From the NCBI RefSeq assembly GCF_000006405.1, contig NW_003208364.1, positions 187,534-229,534 of the forward strand: DNA of 42,001 bases, read 5' to 3'. This document shows positions 19,951-29,471 of this stretch, piece by piece. A program made the position numbers and the translations under genes. The stretch's first letter is position 1; each line of letters starts with the position of its first letter. Source of the DNA: Perkinsus marinus ATCC 50983 (Eukaryota > Perkinsozoa > Perkinsida > Perkinsidae). The notes beneath the pieces are model-generated. The model searched no databases and had not been told where the DNA came from. It saw nothing but the letters and a program-made list of their open reading frames with translations.

Positions 19951-20748
19951 TCAAGTCGTCCGTAGGCAATGATCAACATAGCTCCTGTATACATTCTTCT
20001 GAGCAACTTTCTTCATGCTTCTCCGAATCCCACGTTCCAACTTGTCTGCTAGTTTTCCGAATTCCGACTGAGTTTGCTCATCACCACTGGCTCGTGCACT
20101 CTTCCTGTAGTATTGCCGCTCGAAGTCTACCCCCTGATCAGAGTCTTCACTGTTGATTCCCTGAACAATGGCGAACAATTAGATCATTGCTATTCGATGG
20201 TGGTTGATGACCATCTTCATTTTCATGCATCGTCGCAAAATGTGTTCAGCTTCGTGTAGGTTTCCTAAACTCTCATTACCCGGCAAATCTGAAGCATTAT
20301 GGTATGCACTATAGAAATGAGGTCTACTCAAGCGGAAGTTACCTCGCCACTGTAGTGGTAGTTGATTAATATTATCATTGATCCCTAGCCGATGTAGGTA
20401 ACCCTCCATAAGCTCATCAAGCTCCTTGATGATGTCTCTAGCGTTAGCTTCTTCACTCGTGACTTCTTCTCGTGTATTCTCATCCATTGGGTTCTTTATG
20501 GAGTGTTCATCAGTGTTTAGTTCACTATGGGTTACATCGTTAAAGCCCAGCACGTCATCCGACTGTTGATTTCCTTCCGAGACATTACGACCGCTGTTAT
20601 TGGTATCGTACGACATCCCTTCAGCGTTCTCTAACTCGGGCTTTATCGTTTCTCGATGGGAGCCTATAGAGAGTTTAAAGTAGTTCTGATTCAATACTCG
20701 GTGTCTAAGGAGTGGACGGTATTCTCACATCTTACCTGTGCTAGACAT
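19951..20748 (-). CDS. Hypothetical acidic protein, three exons
   Basis: Exon 1 is only 13 nt (20748-20736, ATGTCTAGCACAG). The others are 20663 to ~20205 and ~20154 to 19951, with GT-AG introns of 72 nt (gtaaga...tatag) and about 51 nt (gtcatc...ttcag). The joined N-terminus is MSSTGSHRETIKPELENAEG. The middle is acidic and disordered (NTDEHSIKNPMDENTREEVT), then RDIIKELDELMEGYLHRLG and LHEAEHILRRCMKM. The last exon is charged and helical (EFGKLADKLERGIRRSMKKV). No domain was recognised. Frame continuity across both joins supports it being real. It is divergent from the gene at 20854, with only 105 bp between start codons. Confidence 0.5.
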
Positions 20749-20853
20749 GGCGGTCGACCCGTTGTAAGCCTAGCTTTTCCTTGCGAAGGCCGCGCGAAAA
20801 CGTTCGGGATAAGTTTTCCGTTAATCGTTGCAGTTATTTGGTTTTTGCGCCCT
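20749..20853. promoter_or_regulatory. Short bidirectional promoter/leader region
   Basis: 105 bp lie between the ATG of the minus-strand gene (20748) and the proposed ATG of the plus-strand gene (20854). A second plus-strand ATG at 20747 overlaps the minus ATG, with a gtaagc donor shortly after, so leaders may overlap. No classic promoter box is visible. Confidence 0.4.
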
Positions 20854-22098
20854 ATGGAACAAAGCTCAAATCCAGGGGTAGTATTGCCACAGGAGGCAAT
20901 GAAGGGAGACCTTATCGTGGTCAGGGCAGAAGGAGCAGCAGTAGACGTAATACTGGGCGAAGGGGGCTTGGGGGAGGATCCAGAAGGACATCTAGAGATA
21001 TTCATTCCAATGGGTAGTAGATACTTATCGTGTCCTATTAGAGCCTGAGGGGAGAAGACAGGTTACTCCCTGGTGCGGCGACAGTGAACGTGAACTATGC
21101 AAAGGAAGTGGAGGCAATCCGCCGACACTCTGCAGACATAACTGATTTTACTGATCTACCGCTCCGTACGGGAACGAACGAAGACCAGTCATTAAGATCG
21201 AGCTCGATTCTCAGCTCCAAGACGGAATACTTTGCAACGACTGGGTCACCGGGTGGCTTCATCCGCTGTCTCGATGCTGCGTAGTGTGCTGCCTCTGTGG
21301 TCCTCTACCGAGTCAGGCGATACTCCGATGAACAAAGCTCATCAACGCAGGATACGCTTCAACCGCAAGGTCTAACCGGATATGGAAGATTGGTTTATTT
21401 GCTCTTTTATTAGTGGCGTGACGTGGTCATAGTCTCCCTCATTCTCCTCTTGGAGTCACTACCGTTCATACTTGGTAGTAGTAGGGAATGACCACTTAGT
21501 ATTCTGCATCATGGTTGCCATAATCTTAGGCTCCTATGATGCTCTACGAGCCTGTTCAGGCCAATGCTCCACCCTACCATTGGTTGCATCCGCATTCTTA
21601 GGAACCGGCGCGAGTCTATCAGCTTTTAAGGTAGCTCTGCTTGGTTTATTCATGTTCACCACTTCCTCGCTCCTTCCTAGTGTGCGTCCGAGAGTGCTAT
21701 GGTATCTCTATTCAACGTAGTATGGGGTACGGGCTCACTATTCTGTTGCTTGTAATAATAATGAGCTACAACACTCCACAGCAGCCTTTCACATCTCTGC
21801 ATGCTTCCTTACTCAGTTATTCAGGAGTATGCTTGCTTACCTCTTCTGAATGTTCATCCTCTGAGGTTAGGCGACGCCCCCGCTCCCCCCATGCCATAGA
21901 GACTACCTTCTCTCAGGAATCCATCGCAGCGTTCACACCGATGTTCCCTGCTCTCGGCACGGTAATGAAGCCTTGATGAGCCCACCAGCGATTGTCTATC
22001 AGCTCTACTCTGCGGCTCCTGAAGTACGGGAAGCTATTAGTGAATCTATCAAGGATTACGTCAAGGAGGAGAAAGCCTGGCAGAATCAGCGCAAGTAG
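20854..22098 (+). CDS. Multi-exon hypothetical membrane protein
   Basis: Exons joined by short GT-AG introns give an in-frame chain. It starts with MEQSSNPGVVLPQEAMKGDL and an acidic/Gly stretch, then LEIFIPM + EPEGRRQ + EVEAIRRHSADITDFTDLPL. A basic segment RIRFNRK is spliced to WRDVVIVSLILLLESLPFIL, the first membrane helix. Further hydrophobic exons read LVASAFLGTGASLSAFK and SAMVSLFNVVWGTGSLFCC. The C-terminus is SQESIAAFTPMFPALGT joined to LYSAAPEVREAISESIKDYV, then KEEKAWQNQRK and TAG 22096-22098. Introns such as 50 nt gtagct...cctag look sound. The exon border near 21280-21330 and one near 21780-21900 are unresolved. At least two or three membrane helices; family not recognised. Confidence 0.5.
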
Positions 22099-22281
22099 CC
22101 AGGTTTGGTATGAGTATTAAGTTGACAGGAATGAGTTGTTACAATCAGAGCTTACAACAAACCTGATAGCCGATCGCGGCTACAGAGACTCTTCTTTGCT
22201 TTGCTAGTACGAACGAGAAGTGGTGTTGAAGGCGTGAAGCTGTGAGATATATAGCAGTCGCATTATGTTCGTTTACTTCCA

Positions 22282-22604
22282 ATGGGTTCTCGCTCAGTTA
22301 CCGCGAAGATATGGCGAGCAAATCACGTAGGTCGGGGTATCTAACTCGATAGCCGTGTTGTCGTACCTTCTTTATCGATGTTGTGAGAGTATTTGCTCGG
22401 TTGATTCAGAGTTCAGAGCAATGCGAACTAATACGAGTCTGGGAGGTAATGCACAACTTTCTGGTGAGGTGTTGCTAATACAAGGCGAATCAGAGCATAC
22501 AGTCCCTGTCCATTGCAGAGAATATTATACCCAATGATAGTGGAGAGCGCCGCACGGTTGCTTTATCTGGAGGCCCACGTTCTACATCGGGGGGTGACGA
22601 ATAG
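22282..22604 (+). CDS. Small spliced hypothetical protein (~74 aa)
   Basis: Starts MGSRSVTAKIWRANHV at ATG 22282. Two GT-AG introns (gtcggg...gagag and gtaatg...acaag) bring VFARLIQSSEQCELIRVWE in frame with ANQSIQSLSIAENIIPNDSG, ending SGGPRSTSGGDE and TAG 22602-22604. Both joins keep the frame. No family was recognised. Upstream exons cannot be excluded. Confidence 0.4.
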
Positions 22605-23101
22605 AGTCTAGTCCCATGGGTCTGTTAGAAGCATTCAGGTGGTGGTATGGGACAAGCACTCAAGGAAAGGCTCAACAACGATCTCCTTGCAACAAAGAGT
22701 GACGACTAGGAATCTATATGTAGTAGATTCCTACCTCGCATATAAACCATTACTGTCATTGCTACGATGCATGCACATCTCTGGATATCCCACGCTTCGC
22801 CTTGGAGTTATCGTGTACTATGTTGGGTTCTCAGTGCGATAAAGGAGAGTAACGGGGAGTGGGATGCACTTGGATCGTGCTGGTTATTCCGATGGACCCT
22901 TAGGAGGGGTCGACATAAGCAGACTAGCGGTTTATATGGTAACATACAATTCCGTCAAGCATGAAGCTATGCCTACCACGTATCTCTTGTTGTTATCATC
23001 ACTACTCGATCAAGGGTAATACGGGATGATCATGGGTGGGCATAGGTGTTTGGTCGAGGGTTCTCATGTAGGTTATTCTCTCAGGCACCTATACATACTG
23101 G
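22605..23101 (+). other. Unresolved stretch, probable coding pieces
   Basis: Two possible starts are MGLLEAF (ATG 22616) and MGQALKERLNNDLLATKSDD (ATG 22647). The latter has a Gly-2 start as in N-myristoylated proteins. A later frame reads SRLAVYMVTYNSVKHEAMP. I could not join these into one model. Confidence 0.25.
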
Positions 23102-23305
23102 TCTCACCAGCTGTCTAGCACCCAACTTGCAGATTCTCGTGGAGATAGAACTTCAGTTGGGTCTAGCGGATCCTTCCAGTTTGACCTTGTGAGCTTCTCA
23201 TCAACAGATAAGCAAACTGTGAGCTTTGCTGTCATCAACACTAGCAACTCTCGAATCGACGTGTGGGAGACACATGCTTTCGTGTATTTCCATACTGGAC
23301 TCTAA
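23102..23305 (+). CDS. LEA2-like exon (incomplete gene model)
   Basis: A 67-codon open stretch ends at TAA 23303-23305. It contains GSFQFDLVSFSSTDK and QTVSFAVINTSNSRIDVWET, a pattern close to the VTIVFSVDNPTLLEV/FTVNLYY block of the membrane protein at 5745. It lacks its own start, so it is probably the last exon of a spliced gene beginning somewhere in 22616-23050. It could also be a decayed copy. Confidence 0.35.
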   Translation, partial: SHQLSSTQLADSRGDRTSVGSSGSFQFDLVSFSSTDKQTVSFAVINTSNSRIDVWETHAFVYFHTGL

Positions 23306-23474
23306 TTCCATATGGACCAGTCTTGTGGACCACTAAAAATGATGTTTTTCCATCACATAAAAAGTCACTCCCTTCTTGAGTTGCAGCCTCAGGGTACACC
23401 GCCTCGTTCCTTCGTAATGCTTTCCTGTAGTGGTGCTTTGGCTGCTATTTTGACCAGTCGATTTCATCATCAAG

Positions 23475-26400
23475 ATGCCACCGAAGCAGGATAAGTTCGC
23501 TGTGAAGAATGCGACGGCCAATCCCCAGCAGATTACAGCTGAACAGATCCTGAGGGAGGCAGTCGAACGGATGGGGGATGTAACGGAGTGCTTCTCTTGG
23601 TGGCTATGATGGTGCTTTCCTGTATTAGGAGCGGCCCGGGCCATCTCGTAAGATTGCCAGTAAGGAGGAACTTGCTGATTATAAGTACCTCGGGAAGATA
23701 CGAGTGCAATTAGCGACTAGCGTGTCCTCGTCAGGGTGAGCAAACGGAAGGAGTTTGAGGACACCTTACGTAAACAACGACATCATATGGGCACCTGGAT
23801 TAAGTAGGATGACTCTTGGGGGAGGGGGGATGCTGACCGATAATGTACAGATATGCTCAATGGGAAGAGTCCCAAGAGGAGTTCAGAAGGGCCCGCTCAG
23901 TCTTCGAGAGAGCACTGCAGATCGACTATCGTAATTCGTCCCTGTGGCTGAAGTATATCGAGATGGAAATGAAACACAAGTTTGTGGCCCATGCGAGGAA
24001 CTTGTAAGTGCTGCCCTGTCGAGAGATGTAAATCTGTAACTGAATAGATTCGATCGAGTCACGAGCCTTCTACCTCGTCATGATCAGTTCTGGTATAAGT
24101 ATGCCTATATGGAGGAGCTTCTAATGGACTATGCTGCGGCTCGGAAAGTATACTACATACAGAGTGAGAATGATGGAGTTGATGGTGATTGATGGCATAC
24201 AGGTGTATGAGAGATGGATGCAATGGCAACCTAGCGATAATGCATGGCTACAATATATCAAGTTCGAGCTTAGATGCCATGAGGTTGAACGGGCCAGAGC
24301 CATATATGAAAGGTCATCGTCATCACCAGAGGATCTAAAGCGTCGAGTATTTATACAATAGATACGTATCTCAAATCCAGACAGTGATGTCTTTTACACG
24401 GTTGGCCAAGTTCGAGGAAAGACATGGGAATAATGTAGTTGCCGACGATCACCGTTGCTGCTGGTGCTGTCAGCACTGACTGTGAGATTGTCAGGTTCGG
24501 GCACGAGCTGGCTACCAGACATGTCATGACACTTTGAAAGATGATTTGGGACCGGAGGGGATCACTGAAGATCTGTAATGACGTCTCACCGTCATGAAGT
24601 GACGACGTGGTGAGAACTCGAACTGCAGATACGTGAAGTGGGCAGAGTTCGAGCAACGAGCTGCGAGGGATGATCCCTCAGCGGCGGCGAAGGTCTATAA
24701 GCTTGGTATAGACACTTTACCTCCTGAAAGGACTGCTTATCTACGCGATAGATACGCCAAGTAGCATGCCACTCTACCATGGCTACCATAGCTTATGTAC
24801 TCAGGTACATGAAACAGAAAGGTACGCGAACGGATATCGAAAGGCTCCTTCTGGAGAAGTGTAGACTGAAATATGAGAAGCAACTCTCTGACTCTGATGG
24901 AGTTGATGTGGATATCTGGATCAACTATGTACGTTATCATCATCCTCTCCTTCTACAGATGCCTCACCACAGATCCTTCTCGAAGAAAATATTGGAGACT
25001 CCGCAGCCCAATGCCGAGAAGTATACGAGAGAGCCATCGCTGCAGCTCTACCACCCGAACAAGCGGCACCCAAGGGACGGAAAGATCTTTACAGGCGATA
25101 TGTGTATAGACTGCAGAGTGTTTCATTGCCATTGAACTCTCATTTTTGGTAGGTATATATGGCTCTTCTATGCTAATTACGAGGAGTCCCTCATCCAATC
25201 CGGGGAATCGACACTGATAGGGTCGAGAAGTGTAAGCGACACACGGCAAAGCTACTGTTATGTGTTATTGGCTACTAAGGGATTGTAATCCTCGTAGATA
25301 TCACACAGCCCTCGGGCTCTTTCGCTCGCGGAAGATATACTTCAGCAAACTTTACAATGCTTACGCGGAGTTCGAGATCCGCCAGATGGATGTTGGACGG
25401 GCTAGGCTTGTGTAAGATCCCTCCGGTGTGCTTGGCGACTATTGTGGAATCACGGCAAGTGCCCCGTCTGCAGGTATGGTCGTGCAATCGGCGAATCGAA
25501 GAAGGCTTCTGTGTTCCGTTCCTACATTCAATTTGAGTTCAACCTCGGGCAAGTGGATCGAGCCCGCAGGATCTGTGCGAGGTAAAACATTACCACGCTA
25601 CCGAACACTAACGATCGGCTTCATGCTTACTTTCGAAGAGACAGCTATTCTATCGGACAGTTACGTATCGGCGCATTCGCTGGAAGCTGCGTCTTGGGTA
25701 TGCTGGATGGATATGGAGATGAAGCTCTCTGAGGTCAATAGAGCTCGCAAGCTTGGAGAGATGGCCATTAGGGTACTTGGCGTGTTTGACTTAACGCCCA
25801 ACCTTCATGATGTAGCTCGCTGACGAGTCGGCATCTGACGAGAGCGACGAGATTATGAACGAGCCGGAGCTGATTTGGAAGAAATGTATCGACATAGAAA
25901 TAGAGCAAGGAGAGATGGAGAATGCACGGTATGTTGCTTGTTGGCTTGATGAGTGTGGAGAGCATCAACGCTCTTTTCAGCGATTTATTCGAACGATTAC
26001 TGGATCGCACCACCCACGTCAAGGTTTGGCGTTCGTATGCTGATTTCGAACTGAAGCACGGAGACCAGTCCTTCGAGAAGGCGAAGGAAGTGAGTTGTCT
26101 GTCTACTACGTCTGATAGGCTACGTTACATTCTCAAAGGTCCTCGAACGGGGTATCGCCGAGGCCAAGAAGGAAGAGGATTCTGAGTCCCGCAGGTTGCT
26201 GCTCGAGTATATGCTTAAGCTAGCGAAGGAAGCTAAATATGAGTGAGCCCACATCGATACGATATTCGATCACACATGGGCGTTTCCCGATAGCGATATT
26301 GCAAACATCGAGAGTCGACAACCCAAGGCTGTGAAGCACAAGGGGCGTGTTGACCAGAGTCACGGTGGTGGAGAGCCCGGTGCAGAAGATACGGTACGTT

Positions 26401-26585
26401 CATGAGGCGGAGTGGGTTTGTAGTGCATCTCTTGTTCTTAGGTAATGGTTACTGTATGGGAGTTCCCGGATGATGAGAAGGCTGGGGATGCTGCGAAGAA
26501 ACCCAAGATTAAATTGTTGGAGGCAGCCAAAATGTTCAAGAAGATGCGCCTGTCAGAGCAATCGGGTGGAAGCAGTCATCTGTAA
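23475..26585 (+). CDS. CRNKL1: Pre-mRNA splicing factor Clf1 / Crooked neck (HAT-repeat protein)
   Basis: Clf1/Crooked neck/Syf3 is a scaffold of the NineTeen complex, needed for spliceosome activation. Start [20 protein letters not shown] is typical, with [12 protein letters not shown]. Many short introns split a series of HAT repeats: [126 protein letters not shown] and [24 protein letters not shown] units. The C-terminus [13 protein letters not shown] matches the conserved end of the family, stop TAA 26583-26585. The ATG at 23475 is the first in frame. Introns have GT-AG ends. All blocks are in family order, so the gene appears intact. Confidence 0.88.
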
Positions 26586-27000
26586 GATTGACACACACGG
26601 TTGAAGAGTTTCCAACATACTTCATGTGTCTAGAGTTTAGCAGTTGAAAGAGTTAAAGATCCGTGTTCGGAGCAGTAAAAAACGATGTCTCACACACCTA
26701 ACAAGCTTCAAATGTTAGGAGTCGTTCACCTTGGGGCAAATTTCTTTACATCATCTAGACTACATCCCAATGGGATGATCCAATATGGGATGTTTTTTTC
26801 TTTTCACCAAATGATTGTGAGATCTTCCGAAAACAGTGGTAATCTGCATCATCCAAACTGCAACCAAATCGAGTTATGCCTCATCATTGGTGAGAAACTG
26901 AGTTCATAGGCCAGAGTTTTCGTAGTGTTCTATAGGAAAGCAACTCTCCCCTCTATACTATGTGCTCATGTCATGAGCACCACTCCAGAACTCATAAGCC
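26586..27000. other. Clf1 downstream region with a small hairpin
   Basis: No supported gene. A perfect 9-bp-arm hairpin gtgctcatg t catgagcac lies at 26962-26980. A T-rich run (tgtttttttcttttc) lies near 26790. Confidence 0.45.
26962..26980. repeat. Perfect 9-bp-arm hairpin, 1-nt loop
   Basis: gtgctcatg, t, catgagcac. Same short-loop style as the other intergenic hairpins, between Clf1 and the small genes downstream. Confidence 0.7.
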
Positions 27001-27243
27001 TTATGAAGTCTTAGATGGTCTCACCGGAAATAGATGTACCATAGATGTATTGGACCTGGTGGGCTCAGCCTTCCTGAGACAAGCTCTCAGAGTCAGGAAA
27101 AGCATTCCTCGGATGCTCCTGTATATCACTGCAAGTGTCATGTCTCTCTCACCTCCAGTAGCTGAGAGAATCTGTATTCAGCTCAAGGTCATCAAAATAT
27201 ACATCAACTAAGGCAATATCAGAGGTTCCAGTTGACAATGCCA
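27001..27243 (-). CDS. Possible short spliced gene piece (hypothetical)
   Basis: On the minus strand SDIALVDVYFDDLELNTDSL-SYW can be spliced through a 34-nt GT-AG intron to RSIRGMLFLTLRACLRKAEP and ends at a TAA (27001-27003). No start codon or family was identified. It may be the 3' end of a gene whose 5' exons I could not locate in 27244-27450, or chance. Confidence 0.22.
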
Positions 27244-27628
27244 AGAGATGCTACCTGGAGTCATCACAATACATGCAAGATGGTAACACCCTTGAAAGGC
27301 TAGTCGCATGTAACGCAAGACAGTATCCGAGATTTATTGCACATCACTTTAGTCAACAACGCTGGCACATGTTGCATTATTTCATGCACCAATCTGCAAT
27401 GAATTCCTCGCGATCATACCGGGAAGTACCACATTGAAGGAGCATACTCGTTAACCAACAGTTTCCGAGTGGAGCGCGTCTCTGATTGCGGATATAGTGG
27501 CGCGTTTGGCTCTTTGGGCTCTTTCTAGCTCTCCCAGACCATCCCTTGTACATCTATGCACGATACAGCAGGGAGAGATCTCTGCAAGACTGTTCATAGT
27601 ACCCTGCTCCCGTGCTCGTGACTTCGTG
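27244..27628. other. Unassigned stretch before the 66-aa gene
   Basis: No firm feature. A minus-strand open stretch (27451-27648) reads RDGLGELERAQRAKRATISA, which looks helical and charged but has no partner exon. The promoter of the gene at 27629 should be here. Confidence 0.35.
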
Positions 27629-27902
27629 ATGACCACTTCGCGATACATATTTGCTCAGAGACTTCCGTACATTCATGACTCGCTGTTTTATACTACTTCT
27701 GGTATCTAGGAGACGTTTATGAGTCCACAACAACATTTCACAGTGGATCTCGAGAACCCGCTCAACCTACCAGTGTCCCTCGATACCGATTTCACGTCGC
27801 TGAAGGTAACATGCTGCTTGGCCTTACTCTGTGTAGGACCAGAAGGTGAATGTGCGTCCACCCTCAAGGCTGTGGAATCGTTCAGAAGCTTGGAAGCTCT
27901 AG
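27629..27902 (+). CDS. 66-aa hypothetical protein, three small exons
   Basis: Exons 27629-27701, 27744-27805 and 27837-27902 join in frame (73+62+66 nt = 67 codons). Introns are 42 and 31 nt with GT-AG ends. The N-terminus MTTSRYIFAQRLPYIHDSLF has Arg, Ser and aromatic residues like a mitochondrial presequence. The rest reads VDLENPLNLPVSLDTDFTSL then KDQKVNVRPPSRLWNRSEAW. No family was recognised; a small mitochondrial protein is a guess. It converges on the gene ending at 27979, 76 bp away. Confidence 0.45.
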
Positions 27903-27978
27903 CTGGGGAGGATGGTGGGCGAAGAGTCCCCCATGGAATTGTAGGAACCTACATGGTATATACACATATGCATCTATC

Positions 27979-28672
27979 TTATGAAGCTGCTGCCGCTGCT
28001 CCTCCACGTACGCAGGGATCGTCCAACGTTCCGAAGTGATCACTTGACGCCACATGTTCAGCTCGAGGAGTCGGCAGTCGGCCCTGGGAGAATCATGTGT
28101 GGGGATTGTGTAAGATTGTTTCGAATGTGGTACGTACGTCAAGGGATGCCGCACTCAGGGAGACCTCGCCCTGACGGACGAAGTAAGGGTCATCCAACTC
28201 ACGCTGACGATCTGTCGTGGGTATCCATAGTCGAGGTCTGCTGACTTGTACATCAGTGATACACCGTCCGAGCCCACCGGAAATCGATGTCGAAAGCCAC
28301 TCGTCCGCGGACATTTGCCCTCAATGGTCTATCTATCCTTACGGGTTCGGCTGATAAGGTCGCTTCTCTTAGATGGGCATAGGATAAGAACACGAAGCCC
28401 TGATGCAACTTGTATCATCAAACACGGTGTCCACCACTTACCAACGGGATATGCCTCCCTGAAGTTGGTAGGGGAGTTTCTGGAATTTCGGCCAATTTCC
28501 CTAGTGCAAGTTGAAGCCTTGCGTTCAACATTGCCAGTCTCCGTCTGTTCATCACACTGACCCCCTGAGATCCAATACAAGTTGGCCAGTAGCGTATATG
28601 GTGAGTCAGTGCCGATACCATGGTATCCTCCATATTCCCATCTGTGTGCATACCATTTGAGTGCTCCTCCAT
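27979..28672 (-). CDS. Hypothetical protein, four exons
   Basis: Starts at ATG 28672 (MEEHSNGMHTDGNMEDTMVS). The exon with RRRLAMLNARLQLALGKLAE and PTSGRHIPL is spliced via gtaagt...acaag to LHQGFVFLSYAHLREATLSA. This runs through VRGRVAFDIDFR, then via a 42-nt intron (gtgggc...gtcag) to RPRLWIPTTDRQRELDDPYF and VRQGEVSLSAASLD, then via gtacgt...cccag to a tail ending GGAAAAAS with TAA at 27979-27981. Every join keeps the frame and has GT-AG ends. No domain was recognised. The opposite strand shows a deceptive WD40-like run over the same bases, which I treat as antisense. Confidence 0.45.
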
Positions 28673-28869
28673 ATTAGATTTACGCTTAGTTCGAGTCGGC
28701 TGCGAGGAAATTATCTAGCGTATACCGTTCAGCGAATTACTTCTGCTGTCAAGACTTCCACTCTCTTCTCTGGCGCAACCATCGTGTACTGCTCATTTAG
28801 AGGAAGTTCATGATGGACCTCGACGCTACACACAATACAAGTCCTCACCCATGAAAAGTGCCTTCCAAC

Positions 28870-29346
28870 CTACTCGGTGCATAGCTCCTGGAGAGCAGCA
28901 TGATCAGCTATGAGGTCGGCCTGATCAATAGCGTCGTCGACTGCGTAAAGCTCCACTACGAGCCAACCATCCTGGTCGATAGAGCGCGTATCGAATCTAT
29001 AACGTAAGTGTGGGGTATATGAATGAACATCACACCACCTGAATGATTCATGCCATGATGCGATACCGCTCGAGCTGTGGTGGGGCTGCTGGGAGTTGGC
29101 TGCTCCATCGGTTTCGAGGCAGCAACTCGTGATGGCTATACTTATTCCATCAGCACGACAAGGAGAGAATAGTATGCATGCATATCTGTTGTAGTAGAAC
29201 GCTTCCAAGAGGACTTCCCCATGATCATCATACACGTTGAGACGGTCACTAGGTATCCCCTCGACAAACAGGTCACACGCCTTGAGGATAGTCACCATGA
29301 AGTGACCATATGCATTAGGTATCTGCTCAGTTGCTTCATCATTCAT
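28870..29346 (-). CDS. Small C2-like domain protein
   Basis: 158 aa, single frame, ATG at 29346. YGHFMVTILKACDLFVEGIP is the first strand pattern of a C2 domain, and GWLVVELYAVDDAIDQADLI resembles the L-V-E-x-x-D-x-D...D-D-L-I end of C2 folds. C2 domains bind membranes or partners, often with calcium; the aspartates are only partly conserved, so calcium binding is uncertain. It lies 126 bp after the ankyrin gene on the same strand. It could instead be the last exon of that gene, since the ankyrin stop at 29472 depends on not splicing at a nearby gt. Confidence 0.5.
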   Translation of the reverse strand: MNDEATEQIPNAYGHFMVTILKACDLFVEGIPSDRLNVYDDHGEVLLEAFYYNRYACILFSPCRADGISIAITSCCLETDGAANSQQPHHSSSGIASWHESFRWCDVHSYTPHLRYRFDTRSIDQDGWLVVELYAVDDAIDQADLIADHAALQELCTE

Positions 29347-29471
29347 TCATGCCTACCCGTATGAACCACGCTATCTGCGTCGTCCTCTTCGTGGAGGCGG
29401 CCAGGTGATTTAAGACTCTTGCTAAGACGACCCCCCGTTACCAATTCTCCAGACCTGACGATTCGGACATG

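Noticed and set aside
20736-21005. 104-residue minus-strand frame across the start of the plus-strand membrane gene
   Set aside because: A better in-frame model uses a 13-nt first exon for the minus gene, and the plus-strand reading (MKGDLIVVRAEG...) is more protein-like here.
28270-28400. WD40-like run (ILTGSADKVAS) on the plus strand, together with a U-box-like tail at 27770-27870, suggesting Prp19
   Set aside because: No other WD40 repeats follow, and the opposite strand yields a four-exon gene with all joins in frame over the same bases. The likeness is probably antisense coincidence.
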